Source: Enoplosus armatus
Taxonomy: Eukaryota; Chordata; Actinopteri; Centrarchiformes; Enoplosidae
Direction: 5' to 3'
Assembly (NCBI RefSeq): GCF_043641665.1
Contig: NC_092202.1
Span: forward strand, 15,736,036 to 15,800,035
Length of the DNA: 64,000 bases
The notes below the pieces were generated by a model, which saw only the letters and a list, made by a program, of their open reading frames with translations, was not told where the DNA came from and searched no databases. Position numbers and translations under genes: made by a program. The first letter of the stretch is position 1. Each line of letters opens with the position of its first letter. Positions 45,442 to 59,689 of this stretch are shown here, in pieces.

Positions 45442-46237
45442 TAGGGTTGAGTACCAAGAACCGGTTCCAAGTTGGAACCGATTCCAAATTTTCAAGAACC
45501 CGTGGATGAGATAAGACGCTTGCAATTTGATGCTGCTTATTGTGTTCCTAACTTTTGCATATTTCAATCCACCAGGACCTGCTGCGCGGACCTAACGTCA
45601 CACGATTTGTTGTGCAGTACGTCAGCGCAGCATGCGAGAAGAGACGCTTCCGTTTACATTCTGGAGCATGGCTGACCGCAGCGAACGCTAGCAAAGGCTT
45701 GTCTTATCGTCACTAAAAAAAAAAGATAACGACACCTGCAGTAAAGGACATTTTGTGCACGGGAGGAAGTGCCTCCAAAGCATTTACATGGGGTGAATCT
45801 GAAGGAACGCACCGTGTTGATGTGTTGCGGTCGCCTCAGAATACAGCTAATGTTAACATTAGCAACATTTGACGACATTTGCCTTTCAATATAAAAGGTA
45901 AACGAATGATGAGTTCAGAGGGCAACCCCTCCACCTCTGGTTCTTACAGAGGGACCACCCTCTAGTACAGAAAGTCCTTTCACTTTAGCCATGAAGGGGA
46001 CGATGAGTAAGGAGAAAGTGGTTGATTTGTGATGAGGAGGTTACATCCCTTTGCTATGGTTGCTATTGATATCTGGTTATCCACAGCAATATCCATCGAT
46101 TATGAAGCCTTCTTTGATATTTTTCTGCGTCATAGCATCTCAGAAAGAGCTGAAAAAATATTGGAATCGGAACCAATAAGAACCGGATTCGATAAGCCGA
46201 ATTGGAATCGATAAAATTGAATCGATACCCAACCCTG
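45442..46237. mobile_element. hAT-like non-autonomous element
   Basis: Ends TAGGGTTGAGTACC and (reversed) CAGGGTTGGGTATC. About 0.8 kb, no intact coding region. Flanking 8-mers do not match perfectly, so the class is tentative. Confidence 0.45.
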
Positions 46238-48793
46238 CGTCAATCGCCACAACCGCCGGATTCGGTTCCATTTTAATAGCACACGATGACTGATTTGCGT
46301 GTAGCTTCTTATCAGGTCAGAAGGGAGTACATCATCTGCGAGTTTAAATATCTGTGAGAGAGAGGCTGACTGTACTCTGAACGTGTGTAACTGTATGAAT
46401 GAGATGTAGGGTTAGAGACAAACAGGCCCGAGTATGAACTGATGGAGGAAAAGATTAAAGACATCTTCCGTCTTCCGTTAGCTCGTCTCCTGATTGACAT
46501 CTACGAGATCTATCACCACCACGATCTTAAGGGAACGAGGGCTTTCCCAGAGCCGGATGCTGCGTGAATGGAATAGTAATGAGACCAGCACTACCTGCTG
46601 CCAGCCAACCACTATCTGACGGGGACAGATCGGTCTCAAAAGGGAAGGGGGAGGGTGCGTGCACATGTGTGAGCATGTGAGTAATGAGAATCAGTGTTAC
46701 TGTGTGTTGTATGAAGAACTAAACGTTATTCATGTGAGGGTCTTCGTATTATCGTTGTATTACTATTACGTCACGCGGTAAAGGAAAACTACGGTTTTAT
46801 TTCGGCAGATGCTGCGAACATGAGCACGTCCGGCTAATTAGCTTGTCACCTACAGCGGTAAATCTAGCGTGACCCTACACTGCGGAGCAAGAAAAGCAGG
46901 TATAATATTTTAGGCCTCTTTTACAGGCTTCCCGTTTTAAAACAAGTCAGCTGGAAACATTGAAAAGTCGGCCAGAGACAGCGTTTTCAAGCAAAATACA
47001 TTTACTGTTCAAAATGTCCGCAACATATATCTAATATTACTGTAATCTCAGACAATTAAGATACCTTCATCGCAACGCATTCAAGTTATGTTATTGGGCA
47101 TCGGACAATATATCATCAGCAGACCTTTATAACTATCATCAGCCTCAAAGTCCAAAAAAAGGTCCTCTCCTTATCTACTAATATCTATCTAAAGAGCTCT
47201 CTGACGGGGGCTGTTAACCACCCACCTATTAAAGCTGCCGCTGTCAACAACAAAAAGACCATGTTGCACTGAAGCAAAGCCTCGGTTTGGTTCTGGCAAT
47301 AAGACATGGCAACCCAGACCTCTAAAATAACCCTCTCTCGACTAAACCCTCCTCTGTGATTTGTCAATTTCTAGCGCCAGGACAATAGGCCAACAAACCA
47401 AATAACCATCCCTATTCGATTTGTCACTCACACCACCCCCCCATCCCTCATTTTCACTCAAAGACAAGAAAACAACGAGTAAATGCCAGTTTTCACCGTG
47501 TGGCGAAGTCGTTATTAGAGGTGGTAATTACAGTTTGTTGGCCTTTGTGGCCCCTGAAGCAAGGAGGGAAGGGAGAGGGAGGTGTGTTGGGGGGGGAGCC
47601 ATGTGTGCAGATGTGCTCTATTTGTAGAGATACTCATTACATAAGCCAGGGTATAGGATAATCCAACTATACTAACCACAACTATATGGCTTTACGCAGA
47701 ACTTATGAGGTTGCATTTAGTGTTAAGAATCTCTACGCTCTCTAGCAAGTGTTCACTTGTATTAAATCAGGTTGTGGGGACATATCTGTTTGTGCAGTCA
47801 CATTGTGGGGATTCACCTCCCATTTGGAAACCTGTGAGTAAAAAGGCATTTGGTTCTAGCTAGGGTTAGGGTGAGTATCTGTAAAACATTTAACAACAAT
47901 TAAATGACATTTTCCCCCATTAAAAAAGGTTTTCCTCTCGGAGTTTTTCCTCATCTGAATTGTTCCAAAGCTTGCCTGTAGAATTGTTTGTCGGACCTCT
48001 TCCAATGACTGATAAGGGGCTGCGTCCGACTATTTCTGTAAGGTTCTGAAACCGACAGTCGCACCACATCGCCCCAGGTGAAGAGGGAGGAAGGGTTTGA
48101 ACCTCTCTCCTCGAGCTCACTTTTGTCATTTCCTCCCCTGAACTTTTTCTTCGTCTTTCTTCCCGTCTACGAACGGGTGCAACACTCTGAATACCTTCCA
48201 GGAGATGATTGAAAATGTGCTCCGTTAGCCCCATTTTTACACGTCTCCATCCACTCTACGTCGGCCGGGTTAGGGTTAATGCTAAAGTCGGTTGGAGGGT
48301 GGCCTTGGGGTTAAGATTAGAGTTCATCTCTTGGGAATTGATAGAACTAAATGTTAAAAAGTTTTTCCTGTATGTGTCGAGGGGCCTAAGCACAGAAGGT
48401 GTCATGTTGTTGTACAGATTGCAAAGCCCCTTTTAAAGGCAAATTTGTCATATTTCTGATTTGGGGATTTTAAATCTAAAATTGACATTGCATTGAAGCT
48501 GTCACGACGTGCATATTTATGTACAGTTAATGGTATGTGTGAGCAGAATGTACTTCTAAATATGGCTGATATGATCAAATGGCCATTGTGTGCAAGAGAA
48601 AAAAGTGAGGAAAATGTACTCCGGCTTCCTTGCAGATATAGTATGCTGTTGTCAAAAGCACTTGAATCCAGTATACAGCATAAATATTTAATGGATGTTC
48701 TATATATCTAAGAAACCATCTTCAGGCTAACCCTTTGAATGGTTTGAAACTAGTGACGTCATGTGGAGGACAGCAAATATAACAAGAGTACTA

Positions 48794-48889
<96 letters not shown>

Positions 48890-48944
48890 TCACATCTGAA
48901 GCCCTCCAAACTTCAATAAGTCATTACTGCATACTGTAGCCTGG

Positions 48945-49172
48945 GTGAACTCCTGGTGGTAAAACCTGGTAATGTGTGTTCGCAGGTCTGGTCTTGGGTT
49001 TCATTAACCCATTCAGGCACACCGATGGCTGACCAAGCTGCCATGCAAGGTGCTGGCCTCCATCAGGAGCAACTTAGGGTTCAGTGTCTTGCTCAATGAC
49101 ACTTTGACATGTAGACGGGGGGACGCTCTACCTCCCGTGCAACAGTGCTAACCACTGCACCACCAGAGGAAT
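48945..49172 (+). repeat. dispersed repeat family E copy
   Basis: GCCATGCAAGGTGCTGGCCT ... GGGTTCAGTGTCTTGCTCAA ... CTAACCACTGCACCACC, as in the two copies near 19-21 kb. It lies 90 nt upstream of exon 3 in intron 2. Confidence 0.6.
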
Positions 49173-51797
49173 GGCATCGTGGGAGATAGGGTTGCAGTTC
49201 ATTTTACAGGTTGAGTGTGTATTCAGTTGAACTGACAAAGAGGTGACGTCTCCAAATGTCTTGTTTTGTCCATCCAATGACGCTCAGTTTACCGCCATGT
49301 ACGACAAAGAAAAGCACTGGAACCATTTCATGTTTGACGGTTTTTCTTTAAATATAAACATAAACCAAAACTATTTTTTGATTAGCAAAATAATGTTGCC
49401 ATGTTGGTTTATGACAATCGTCCAGCCCTCCTGGCGTTTCGAAGAATACTGCAACGGATCGCCCGTTAAGCATAAACGCCATCCGTGCAATCTCAAAGCT
49501 CACGCGAGCACAAACAAGGCTTAAGACACTGCAAGGCTGTCTATGTTGGTGAAAGTAGCCCCTGAAGACAAAGAGTGAACACTGTTAAATCCAGATCCAG
49601 ACCTCGTTATTACCAAACCGAGAGGACTGAAGTGTATGAATGTCAACATCCACTTCTGGCAATATGCTCCTCAGCAAAGTCCACTCTTACATGGAGGGTT
49701 TCCATCACAGGTTCTATCAACGCTAAATTACAGTTTTCTAACCCTGCCACGAGAGTAGTTTGTGATTGATGTGCATTGCGGCCGTCGCAGTTCTTGAGTT
49801 GCTGAGATTGTGGCTCAGGAGGTTAAGGTGGAGTCTCTCAGGAATAACTCAAGTCATGTCTCCCCCCGGTAACACAGACAGTTATGTAACTCAATACTAA
49901 ATCAACAAGGTCTACAACATGCCCCTGCACGTCCTTGAGACAAAATCTAATCGAATGGTTTTCCCTGCACTTGCGTTTGATATTACCCTTTAAAAAACAT
50001 CCACAGTAGCATCTGTCAGCGAAAAGGTTGATAGAAGCAAGTAATTCTTTAGAAATGGATGTAGCAGACAGGTTGATTCCTGACACTATGGCAATAATAA
50101 CACAGAATAAAAAAAACAGGACACAATGAGATACAAGAGGCGTCACTGGGGTCAACTCCAATTCGGCTGATTTGCTATTCAAATGAAGGAGCTTTGAGGA
50201 CGTTGAATTAATGGAGATCAAGTTGCACAGAAGACCGTTGAATATTTAATAAGCAGCTCTTTTAAAAGCATGCGTTATTCACCATTGTGGATCATAAATG
50301 GGCTTGATGCGGCCATACTAAGAGAGGCACAACATGCACTACAATAGGGTGAGCGATACTACCCTATTAGCGATGATGATGACATTCATGAAGATTTGAT
50401 AGAACATGTTGTACATGTTGTAGTGTTTGGAGGTAGATCTGACAGTTAATACTGTTAACAGTTAATGCCGAGGATGTTTCAGCAGTCATTTATAAAAATG
50501 CTCTTAGATCTCTACTTGAACTTAAGTCTTGAGATAATTTCCGACGGCGTTCTCACGCTCGATTCATAAACAAAAAACTTGCTTACGCAGGTTCTAAAAT
50601 TTTGCATTTGCAACTCGCAACCCAAACTGCGGTATCCCTCCATAACCAGCAGGAGAATCACTTAGTCTGGAGTTTGCCGAGAGATGAGACCATTTCCACG
50701 TCAAAGTAAGGTTTTATAAAATAACTACTTATACGGGGTTTTCTGCGATCAAAATTGACATTCATGGTCCCCAGGGGAATGTCAATTGTATTTATGGTTT
50801 ATATATATTGTGTGTGCTGGCATTTTGTTGAATAAATGATGCACTTTGTGTGCATTTGAATTTCTGTTAATGTTTTGTCGGAATCCACTTGGCAAATGTG
50901 CCATTTTCTTCAACATGTATTTACACAATTGTCTTGTTTGTTTCTTGCTTGCGTATGACTTTGCTTCCATTGCTTGCTCTGTGTGTCCTTTTCCCTGTTT
51001 GGGGGGGGGGGTGTTAAACATAGGCTTTCAGCAGCTAAATATCACTTCACTGTTTGAATTAGTTGCACAATCTGACACGACTGACTGGACACATCATAAA
51101 CGGTCTCCAGCTACAGACGCACTGACATGCTGCTGCGTCAGTCCAACATTTGGTAATCTGACCGAGCACCAATGGGACAGGACTCGCGCTCCTTGTAATC
51201 CCATCTCGTTTTCCAAACCAGATGTGATCGCACCACCTCCAAATCGCGCCCTCGGTTTGCAAGTCTCTAATCCTAAAACTCAGACCGATGGGATGTGCTT
51301 TTTACAGGGGCTGTAATCCTTGCGGTCACTGGGTGAACATCGACTTCTCTGCATCATCCTTTCCGTCCGCGCCGCATGGCAGGCCGCTAATCTGTGACAT
51401 AACGGGATTTACAAAGCCTGATGGTGGCCTCACTCGCCATCTCCAGCCTGACCGCAGCACGGGCGGCTGATCTTTTCCTTCCTTTGCTTCGCCATCCTCA
51501 CGCTCAGTCTGCTGTACGTTCACGCAACATCTGGAGCTACTTCACGGAGAGTTCGGTGCATCATTTACTGTTATGAGTGACGAGGCGCTCGTCTTTGTTT
51601 TTCAGAAAGATAAACTTTTTTTTATTTCATTTCAGGACGTTTTTGTACGGATGCTTGGGTTTAAAGATTTACCGTTTGAGAACTTTGACATCCTTTGCTA
51701 AATTAAATTTTGCAGAAAACATGTTCATATTCATAGTTCATAGTATGGAATCAAATAAAAACAATATTTGATATTTGAGTCACACAAGTATCATGAC

Positions 51798-52310
51798 AAT
51801 ATTACGGAAGCGTATTGCAGCCAAGCCAGAGAAAAACAAACAAACAAATCCGTTATAAACAAGATAACAAGATGTTTTTTTCATGTTTAAACAAGATTTT
51901 CACGTTATTACGACAAACAAACGTGTCATGTTATAAAAAGAAACTATTTGTTATAACAATATACTATTTATCGCGTTATGTGAAACGTTTCACTTGTATT
52001 GTTATGTGAAACGTGAATGAGGAAACGGTGTGCGGAGAACGGATAAATTGAGGAATGTGGCTCATGTACACGATTACGTTATACAAGAAGTTATCACCAG
52101 GGGTTAATTTGGGATTAAAACGTGATAAATAGTACATTGTTATAACAAGAAAAGTTTCTTTTTTTGTTATAATGTGTAAGTTCGTATGTCGTATCAACAT
52201 GAAAATATCTTTTAAACTTTTCACGTTATAACGCAATACTAATGTGTGTTTTGGGGTTTTTTTTCCCCTGGCATGGCTCTATGCATAATCAGAACAAAAC
52301 CTCCGTAAAA
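51798..52310. repeat. imperfect fold-back element
   Basis: The left arm (about 51850-51985) and right arm (about 52105-52245) are inverted relatives: TTATAACAATATACTATTTA at 51951-51970 pairs with TAAATAGTACATTGTTATAA at 52126-52145 with one mismatch. AT-rich, non-coding. Confidence 0.6.
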
Positions 52311-53025
52311 GAAATTGTGTTTTTGTTTTTTTTTGTTTACATCTTTGGCTTTTCTATTCTGCAGTTTCTCGTTACTCATCAACGTGTCATGTTACGTGTC
52401 TTCGTTATCGCCTGATTATCCTTTTGTTTGATATCAACTTTAGCGAGCTTCTTTTAGAACCGTAGCGCTATGAGTCGAGTTGAACGAAAATAGGCCCGAG
52501 AGCGAAACCCGGATTTGTTTCGGTTTCTTAGTACTTATTTGACTCAGGCTTGTTCTCCACATTCACTCACCGTAGTTCCTCTATTACTGAAAGCCTGAGC
52601 TGTGTATTATGTGTAATGTAGCCACAAGGTTTGAGGTCGTGGACAGATCGACAGATGTTGATACATTCTGAGGGGAAGTTGTCAAGCATGAAAATGACTT
52701 TTGCACACAGCTACGCCGTTCATTTCCTCCTCAGTCCGTCGGGGCCAGACCTAAGCTGCTGGGGGGTGTCCAGCCACAGGCCGCACAAAAAGCAAAAAAA
52801 AAAAAGACATAGGCTTGATGTCTCTCCACCATAAATCCAAGTCTTTGGTGTGATTCGCACTGGAGCTGGCCCCATTTAGAAAACCCAGAAGAGCTCCAGA
52901 ACGAAAAAAAAAAAGAGGACAGCAGCTATTTTCGATACAGCTGCGGCTGATCGAAATGCCTCCGCAGCACGCCGAGTTCCACATCCAGGCTCTCAAGGTC
53001 GCTTAAACAATAATGCCTCAATGCG

Positions 53026-53028
<3 letters not shown>

Positions 53029-53066
<38 letters not shown>
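53029..53066 (+). repeat. (CA)n microsatellite
   Basis: About 19 CA units. Confidence 0.95.
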
Positions 53067-53069
<3 letters not shown>

Positions 53070-53289
53070 TCCTATACCAACAAACGCCCAGGCTATCCTA
53101 ACATGACCTCATTTAGAACTTTTTTCCGGCTACTGGAAGTACAAGAGGAGGTCTGTCATGGCTCACCATTTTCACCTGCGGTTAGACCAGACCAGCAGTA
53201 ATAGGTGAGTGATGGTGTTTGGCGCCAAGAGACCGAGAGAGAAAAAAGACCCAACACCTCTTCCTTCCTAACTCCCCTTGGCAATTCTG

Positions 53290-53372
53290 TTTTTTTTATA
53301 TAGCACCAAATCACAACAAAAGTCATCTCATGACACTTTACAAATAGAGCAGGTCTAGACCGTACTCTAAGG
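53290..53372 (-). mobile_element. truncated LINE tail
   Basis: Minus-strand copy of the 22190-22290 tail (GAGCAGGTCTAGACCGTACT). Confidence 0.6.
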
Positions 53373-53969
53373 GGTGGAGGGGGGGTTAATGTACAACGTA
53401 TCACTGTATAGTCATCGTATATTTTGCAGTTTTCCCAACAAAAATAAAATAGAAGTAACAAAAGTAAATAACAGTAGCATTAATAACAAAAGTTATAACA
53501 TAGGAGTACAATTTAAGGTACAAAAATAAGGTGCAAAATGATACTTAAATAAATGATTTAAGGAGGGGGTGGTACAGTTTGTACACAATCCATCTATAAC
53601 TGTTATCCTTGACCGGTTAAAACATTCTTAAGACAAACCCGAGCACGCCTGGCTCATGAATACGGTGGTAGCTCGAGGGACGCAAACCGGCGTTTCTAGA
53701 CAATGACCCGATCCTCATTGTGCAGAGGGGTCAGTAAGTCGGCTCTCACAGGTCTGTTCTGATGCTCGGGCTGACGGTCATCATTAGCGATTAACAATCA
53801 TCACAGCTTTATTCACTGGCGGAGCTCCCCGGTGGGTGTAATTGGGAGGCACTTTTTTATTAGCTGGAGCTTCATGCGTGTGTTGTCTGTGTGTGAGCTG
53901 ATGGGGAGTGGGAGTCAAAGGGAGAGAACACACTTAACCAGACTCCTCAACTGTGTGCTCATAACATGG

Positions 53970-53970
<1 letters not shown>

Positions 53971-54011
<41 letters not shown>
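53971..54011 (+). repeat. (GT)n microsatellite
   Basis: About 20 GT units. Confidence 0.95.
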
Positions 54012-54012
<1 letters not shown>

Positions 54013-54590
54013 CACAGGGCTGTGTGTCCTGCATTTAGCTGGGAGCTCATTGAGTCACTGCTACGTAGATCCTCACTGAAGGCTGAGTCAGCGTCGAGGT
54101 TTGCGTAACCTCATCTTTTTTTTTATATATATATTTATGCAGGTGCCAGATGTTCAATATGCACCTCTGGTTTTGATATCAAAGCTCAAGTAGGACATGA
54201 ATCTGACTCAGAACACAAAAGATTGGTCAACCTTTTGACTGTAATATATCAGTGAAGCCTCTGGGTGATTTATTTATTTATTTATATAGTTCCGGAAGAC
54301 TTCGGAAGAATTTCCAAAGGCAAACTGTAAACCTAACGTTACAAAGCAACGTTGACATAAACATCTGGTCTGTGCCTGGAGCGGAGATGCCATATAAGGA
54401 CATCTGTGCCTGTCTGACATCAGATAGACACGGCGGTTGAAAAAACTGAAGCGAGGCATTCAGAGCAGTCTGAAGCCTGAGCTTTTGGCTCACAGGGATT
54501 ACTTTTACATACCTTTACCTCATTATTTGGCGACTTTGGCGACGTTTAGTATGAATATCCGACATTGTAACATTATAGATATATATATAT

Positions 54591-55652
54591 TAGGGGTGGG
54601 ACTCGATTAAAAAAAATAATCTAATTAATTAGAGGCTTTGTAATTAATTAATCTCGATTAATCGCATAACAATATTTGACCCCAAAAGCAACATTTTTTA
54701 ATTTAAATGGATTTTAGTAGAACACTGAATCAAATAAAAGACACAGACTTGAATACTGTAAACCCAAGCTCTTTTAATGTCTGAAAAAATAAATTGAATT
54801 GCATTTCAATTCAAATCAGAGAAAGAAAATATCTCTGGCCAAAATTTAATTGACCCAAAGTTAAAGTGCCATTTTAAGTACTTTAGTACTTTTTCAGAAC
54901 AGTTTTGCCTTTAAATGGTAAAAAACAAAAACAACAACAAACAATTCAACATAAAGTGCAATCTCTACTTCTCTCTTCTTCTGGTAAAACAACCAGAAAT
55001 ATAAATGGTCATTTGACAGGCTTAAATCTCCTTTAAACTCCAAATACCCTGAGCACAACTTATTTTGTACATTAGGCTATAACAGTGCACATTTTCTAAC
55101 CCCTTATCTTCCACCACTAATAGCGGTCTGCAGTCCAGCGCAATCCATTTTGCGAGTGAACTTGTGAGTCTGTCCGATGTTGTCTTACTCATTTTGGTCC
55201 TGAAGCCAGACATTTCATCGAGTTTGGGCTGCCGACACCGCTTGTTCGTACTCGGACCGGGACTGCTAGTGCCTGGCTCTGTGCTCGCTGCAACATGCTT
55301 TGCATTTAGGTGATACCGTAGGGTTGACGTGCTTCGGTGGTATGCAAACTCTTTTTTGCACAATTTGCATAAAACCACACTTTTGTCAATACTTCCATCG
55401 GATAATTTTTTGAAATGAAATTTTCCTTCCATCAGTCCTAGCAAAGAGCTTTCGTCAGATTCCTCCATTTTGGTAGCCGTTAGCCGAGCTCAGCTGTGTG
55501 CACCAGTGTAATCGGTGTACCAGGAAATCGTGCAGTGACAAACGTTCCGCGTTGTTTGGAATGCAAACTGCGATTAAATGCGTTAATTTTTTTAACGCGT
55601 TATTTTTTTTAAATTAATTAATCGTAATTAACGCGTTACAGTCCCACCCCTA
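54591..55652 (-). mobile_element. hAT element with BED-finger remnant
   Basis: 1,062 bp with terminal inverted repeats TAGGGGTGGGACT / AGTCCCACCCCTA and a perfect 8-bp target duplication ATATATAT (54583-54590 and 55653-55660), diagnostic of hAT transposition. It carries the start of a transposase-like gene but not the catalytic domain, so it is non-autonomous. Confidence 0.88.
55022..55468 (-). pseudogene. BED-type zinc finger fragment of hAT transposase
   Basis: 148-codon frame starting MEESDESSLLGLMEGKFHF. The finger shows CKLCKKEF then YHLNAKH, i.e. C-x2-C and H-x4-H spacing of a BED DNA-binding finger, followed by a Ser/Pro-rich spacer and KLDEMSGFRTKM. The RNase H-like and dimerisation regions of hAT transposases are absent. 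The start ATG is 184 nt inside the right terminal repeat. Confidence 0.75.
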
Positions 55653-57880
55653 ATATATATCTATATATATATATATAGATATATAGATATATATGACAGA
55701 AAATAAGAAAAAGCATAACAGGTTTAACTTTGTTCTCAAGCTCTATGTTTCCTTTATTTCCATGTGTACAAAACGAGTGCAACGCCACGTACGCCTTGCC
55801 GTTATCCATATTTAGCGCAACTCTAACGTATTGAAACTACAAAACGATGCAGCAGATGTCCCGCGACAATGTGTTAAAACATATAGACGCCAGCTTTACC
55901 CCTCCACCTTTAAACCTAGGGCTGCACGATTACGGCCAAACTGATAACCATGATTATTCTGATCAATATTGAGTTCACGATTATTATTTTTATTATTGAT
56001 TTTAGGGACAAAATATTTGTATAGCACTTTCACATTCAAATAAAAGAGCACCACTTTCACTTCCATGTTGTGCTACATTTCCTGCTGATGTCCAAATCTG
56101 GTCCTCACTCACAGTGCATCTCTCTGGAGGCTAAACATAAAAACGGTGATGGATTCAGCAAGGCGGCATTAGCATTATTGCTTTCACTGTACCGCAGTTC
56201 GCGGTGGATTTACAGAATTAAATTAGAAGTCTTCGTCCATCCAGGACTCCCGTCTGTCCTGCTGAGAATTCAGATCATTGCTTGCTTGCTCACCATCTAC
56301 AGTCTGGGCTTCCCCAGGCCAACTCCTGCTGCTCAGCAATAAAACACACACACACACACACACACGCAGCAACTATGGCTCAGTTCAGTGGTCCAATCAC
56401 TCTGGCCCACTTTGAGCTACAGGGGATATTCCCAGCCAAAGCCTGGACTTGCATCAGCTCCGAGAACACACCAAGTCCAACCCACACACTAAACTCCGAT
56501 GAGAGACGTCGGACATCACGGCAATGTGGGGTAACCGGGTCGGCGGCAGTAAGCTTTCTCTGAATGGAAACTCTGTTGTGTGTGTGTGTGTGTGGTGGCG
56601 GTGGGGGGGGGGGGCATGACTGCTTGACTGTTCAGACCATCATCAGTTCATCAGCAGAGTCGAACCAAAAATGGGGGGGGGGCATTCAGAATTCAGAACA
56701 CGATGTGCGATGATCAACCGTCATCTGTCTGTCTATCAAATACTGTGTTTTTGTATGCAAGCTGTATCCTCCCTTTGTTAGTTACAGTCACGTTGACCCC
56801 CTTGCTTTCCTAGACACCTTGAGTTTTGACACCTTTACTTTGAAAAAAAAAATTACAAATATATGTTTAACTACCAAACCCGTTTTGTTCGCTCGAGAAT
56901 TCGGCCCAAAATCCAAAATGTCTGAACAAAGACGGATAGACGCGCAGTTTCATGGCACTGGACGACTAGAGTCATTAGAACTCATCCCACCCGAGGGGGG
57001 GGACCACATTTCATGACGATCCAATGGTGATTGAGATATTTCGGGTCCAGACCAAAAGTGGTGGACCGAGCAAACCTTTCCATCCCGTGGCTAAAACTGG
57101 GGTTTGATATTCAGGATGATTAGTCCACAGGCAGCCCCCAAAAAGAGACCACAGACATTCTTTCTTGATTATAGCACTGTCAAGCAGAAAGGAGCCCCCC
57201 CCCCCCCCCCCCATTCAGTGGACATAAAGCAGGTCTGTCAGACCAGAGTTGGAGCTTAGCAAACTCTACTCTATGTTCTCCGTCCAAGTGGCTTTTCACT
57301 GTGTGGGCACCCCAGGCGCGCACTCTCTCTCCACCGGGGGGGGGGGGGGTGCACTCAAAGCTGTGGTGGGGAGTTGATATGACAAATCAAGTGTGTGCGG
57401 GCAAGGCAGGTGGCACCGTCGGGGGACTGCTATCACCGTCAGCCAGACGCACAGACGCCGTCACGAAGCAGTCGGAGCGACGTCCGTCATAATCTCACAT
57501 CTGACATCCAGCCCCCCCCCAACCCCCCCCTTCATCCCGTAGTTTTGATGAGCTGAAGTGTAGCAGGATAAGACACTCAAACAGGGCTTTACATGTGTGG
57601 CGACGGCTCAGACTGTGCATATCATGAAGCTGATGTAGTGTAAACAGGAAGAGGACAGGCCCAGCTGTTAGACTGCGAGAAGGGTGGGGGTGGGCTGGAC
57701 GGGCCAGCTGGGTTCCTGGTTATTTGTTCACTCTTCTTTAAAATGTGCGATGAACTGAGAAATAAGGGTCGAGAAAAAAAAAAAAAAAAAAGGAATCTAC
57801 TTTTGCACTGTTTTCCGGTTTCCGGTCGACAAGCACAGAAAACAGTTCAACTACACATGTTGATGCAGAATACTTGGAAG

Positions 57881-58338
57881 TCTGGAAGTCAGTGGAGTTT
57901 TTTGTTTTTTTTAATGGGTTTTTGGTTAGAGGCCTGAAATAAGAGATTTAGGCGTCTTAATAGCAGCGAACGTTAGCAGAAAGTCATCTACTCACTTGTC
58001 CGCCTTTACAGCCTCGTCGTGTTTATACTACTATCTATATTCTCTTCAAAGTGCAGCTTAGCGGTGGTGACGTTGAAGTCGTGCGACCGTGCTGTAGTTC
58101 CTTTATAGCCTAACATTAGCTTTTGTACTTCTAGAGATTCCATTTACGCTTCAAAAATCCTAAAAGGGGCGTTCATAGTGAAAGTTATCCTGCTGAACAA
58201 AACGTATTAAAAAACGTATAAAAAGCCAAATGCAATGGAAAAATCCACCCAAAATGGCTTTTTGTCGAGGTGAACCAGGGCCAGGCCAACTTCCGGGTTT
58301 GCCTACAAAAAACACGTCATCCCTGCAACACTCTATTT
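57881..58338 (+). repeat. MITE-like family A, copy 3
   Basis: Shares the GGGTTTTTGGTTAGAGGCCT start region, TTTATAGCCTAACATTAGC and the CCGGGTTTGCCTACAAAAA end with 6219-7499. Confidence 0.65.
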
Positions 58339-58875
58339 AGACTTAGTGTATCTTTTGATGTAGTTAGCATGAGAAACAAGGCTGTATTAAGTACAAGGAG
58401 TTTTTATTTACTTACTGTAGGTTTCATCAAAACTACAGCAATGTTATAGTCCAACAACAAATCTGTGCAGCACTCTTTTAATTCATGAACTGTGAATTGA
58501 AATCATAAATTCATAAAGCTAACAATGTTGGAACGTAACGTCTGTGATTCATGACACATGGGGGGGGGTATTTAGACGAGGTGTCAAACTGTTTTAACAG
58601 CTCTTCAACTGTCTCTCACCTCAGGGTGGCTTACAGCTCATCTTCGGGCCATGTCTGCACAGAGAAGTCAAGCTTCAGCAAAGCGGTGATGTGGCATGCT
58701 TCTGTGTCTGATACACAGTCATGTGTGTTTTCTGATAAAGTCCCGACATTGCTAGACAGTGTGTGATTTAGTTCCAGCATGACGCACATTTTGGTTTTGG
58801 ACACATTGGTGGACATCACCAAGTGCGGTGAGCCGCTGTTAACCTCAAGGCTATGCAAGGCTCACCCACCTCATT

Positions 58876-59413
58876 TTAAAGGGGACCTATTCTGCTCATT
58901 TCCAGCTCTATGTTTTCATCTTAAGATTCCACTAGAGTAGCTTAGCATGATTCACAGTTCAAAAAAAGTCCTGATTTATCTTCTACTGGCCCTTCATGCG
59001 GCCCCTCAGTTCACCCTCTGTCTGAAACAAGCCGTTTGAGCTCCTGTGTCTTTAAGGCAAACTTTCTTCTGATTGGCCGGCAAAGTTACGGAAGTCTTTG
59101 GAAGAATTTCCAAAGGCAAACTGTAAACCTGACGTTACTAAACAACGTTGACATAAACATAAACATCTGGTCTGTGCCTGAAGCAGAGTTACCATATAAG
59201 GACATCCGTGCCTCTCTGACATCAGATAGACACGGCGGTTGAAAAAACTGAAACGGAGCGTTCAGAGCAGTCTGAAGCCTGAGCTTTTGGCTCACAGGGA
59301 TTACTTTGACATAAATTTACCTCATTATTTGGCAACTTTGGCAACATTTTGTATGAATATCCGACATTGTAAAATTATATATTTGACAGAAAAACACAAT
59401 AGGTCCTCTTTGA
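58876..59413 (+). repeat. TTAA-MITE family B, complete copy
   Basis: TTAA then AGGGGACCTATT at the left; AATAGGTCCTCT then TTGA (decayed TTAA) at the right. 538 bp, no transposase. This copy defines the family ends. Confidence 0.75.
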
Positions 59414-59689
59414 AAAGCTACCATGACTTCATACTGAACTTAAATGCCAGTCCTGGGGGGATTTGCTATCAAGTTCTCGTTCAGTGATGACTGTTATAAA
59501 ACACACTTTATGGCACAAAACTGTCCTGGGGTAAGTATTATTGGTAACACTTCACAATATTCGTTATTAATTATCGTTTTTTTTCCGATTATGACTTAAA
59601 TATTGTAAATGTATATATATATATATATATATATTTTTTTTAGATATATTTTTTTTTTATATCATATTTTTTTTTACATACTTCTCATT

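Larger units (their letters stand above)
54289..55727 (+). repeat. TTAA-MITE family B split by a hAT insertion
   Basis: Left part to 54590 and right part from 55653 together match 58876-59413. The right border is TTAA (55724-55727). The hAT element 54591-55652 interrupts it. Confidence 0.7.
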
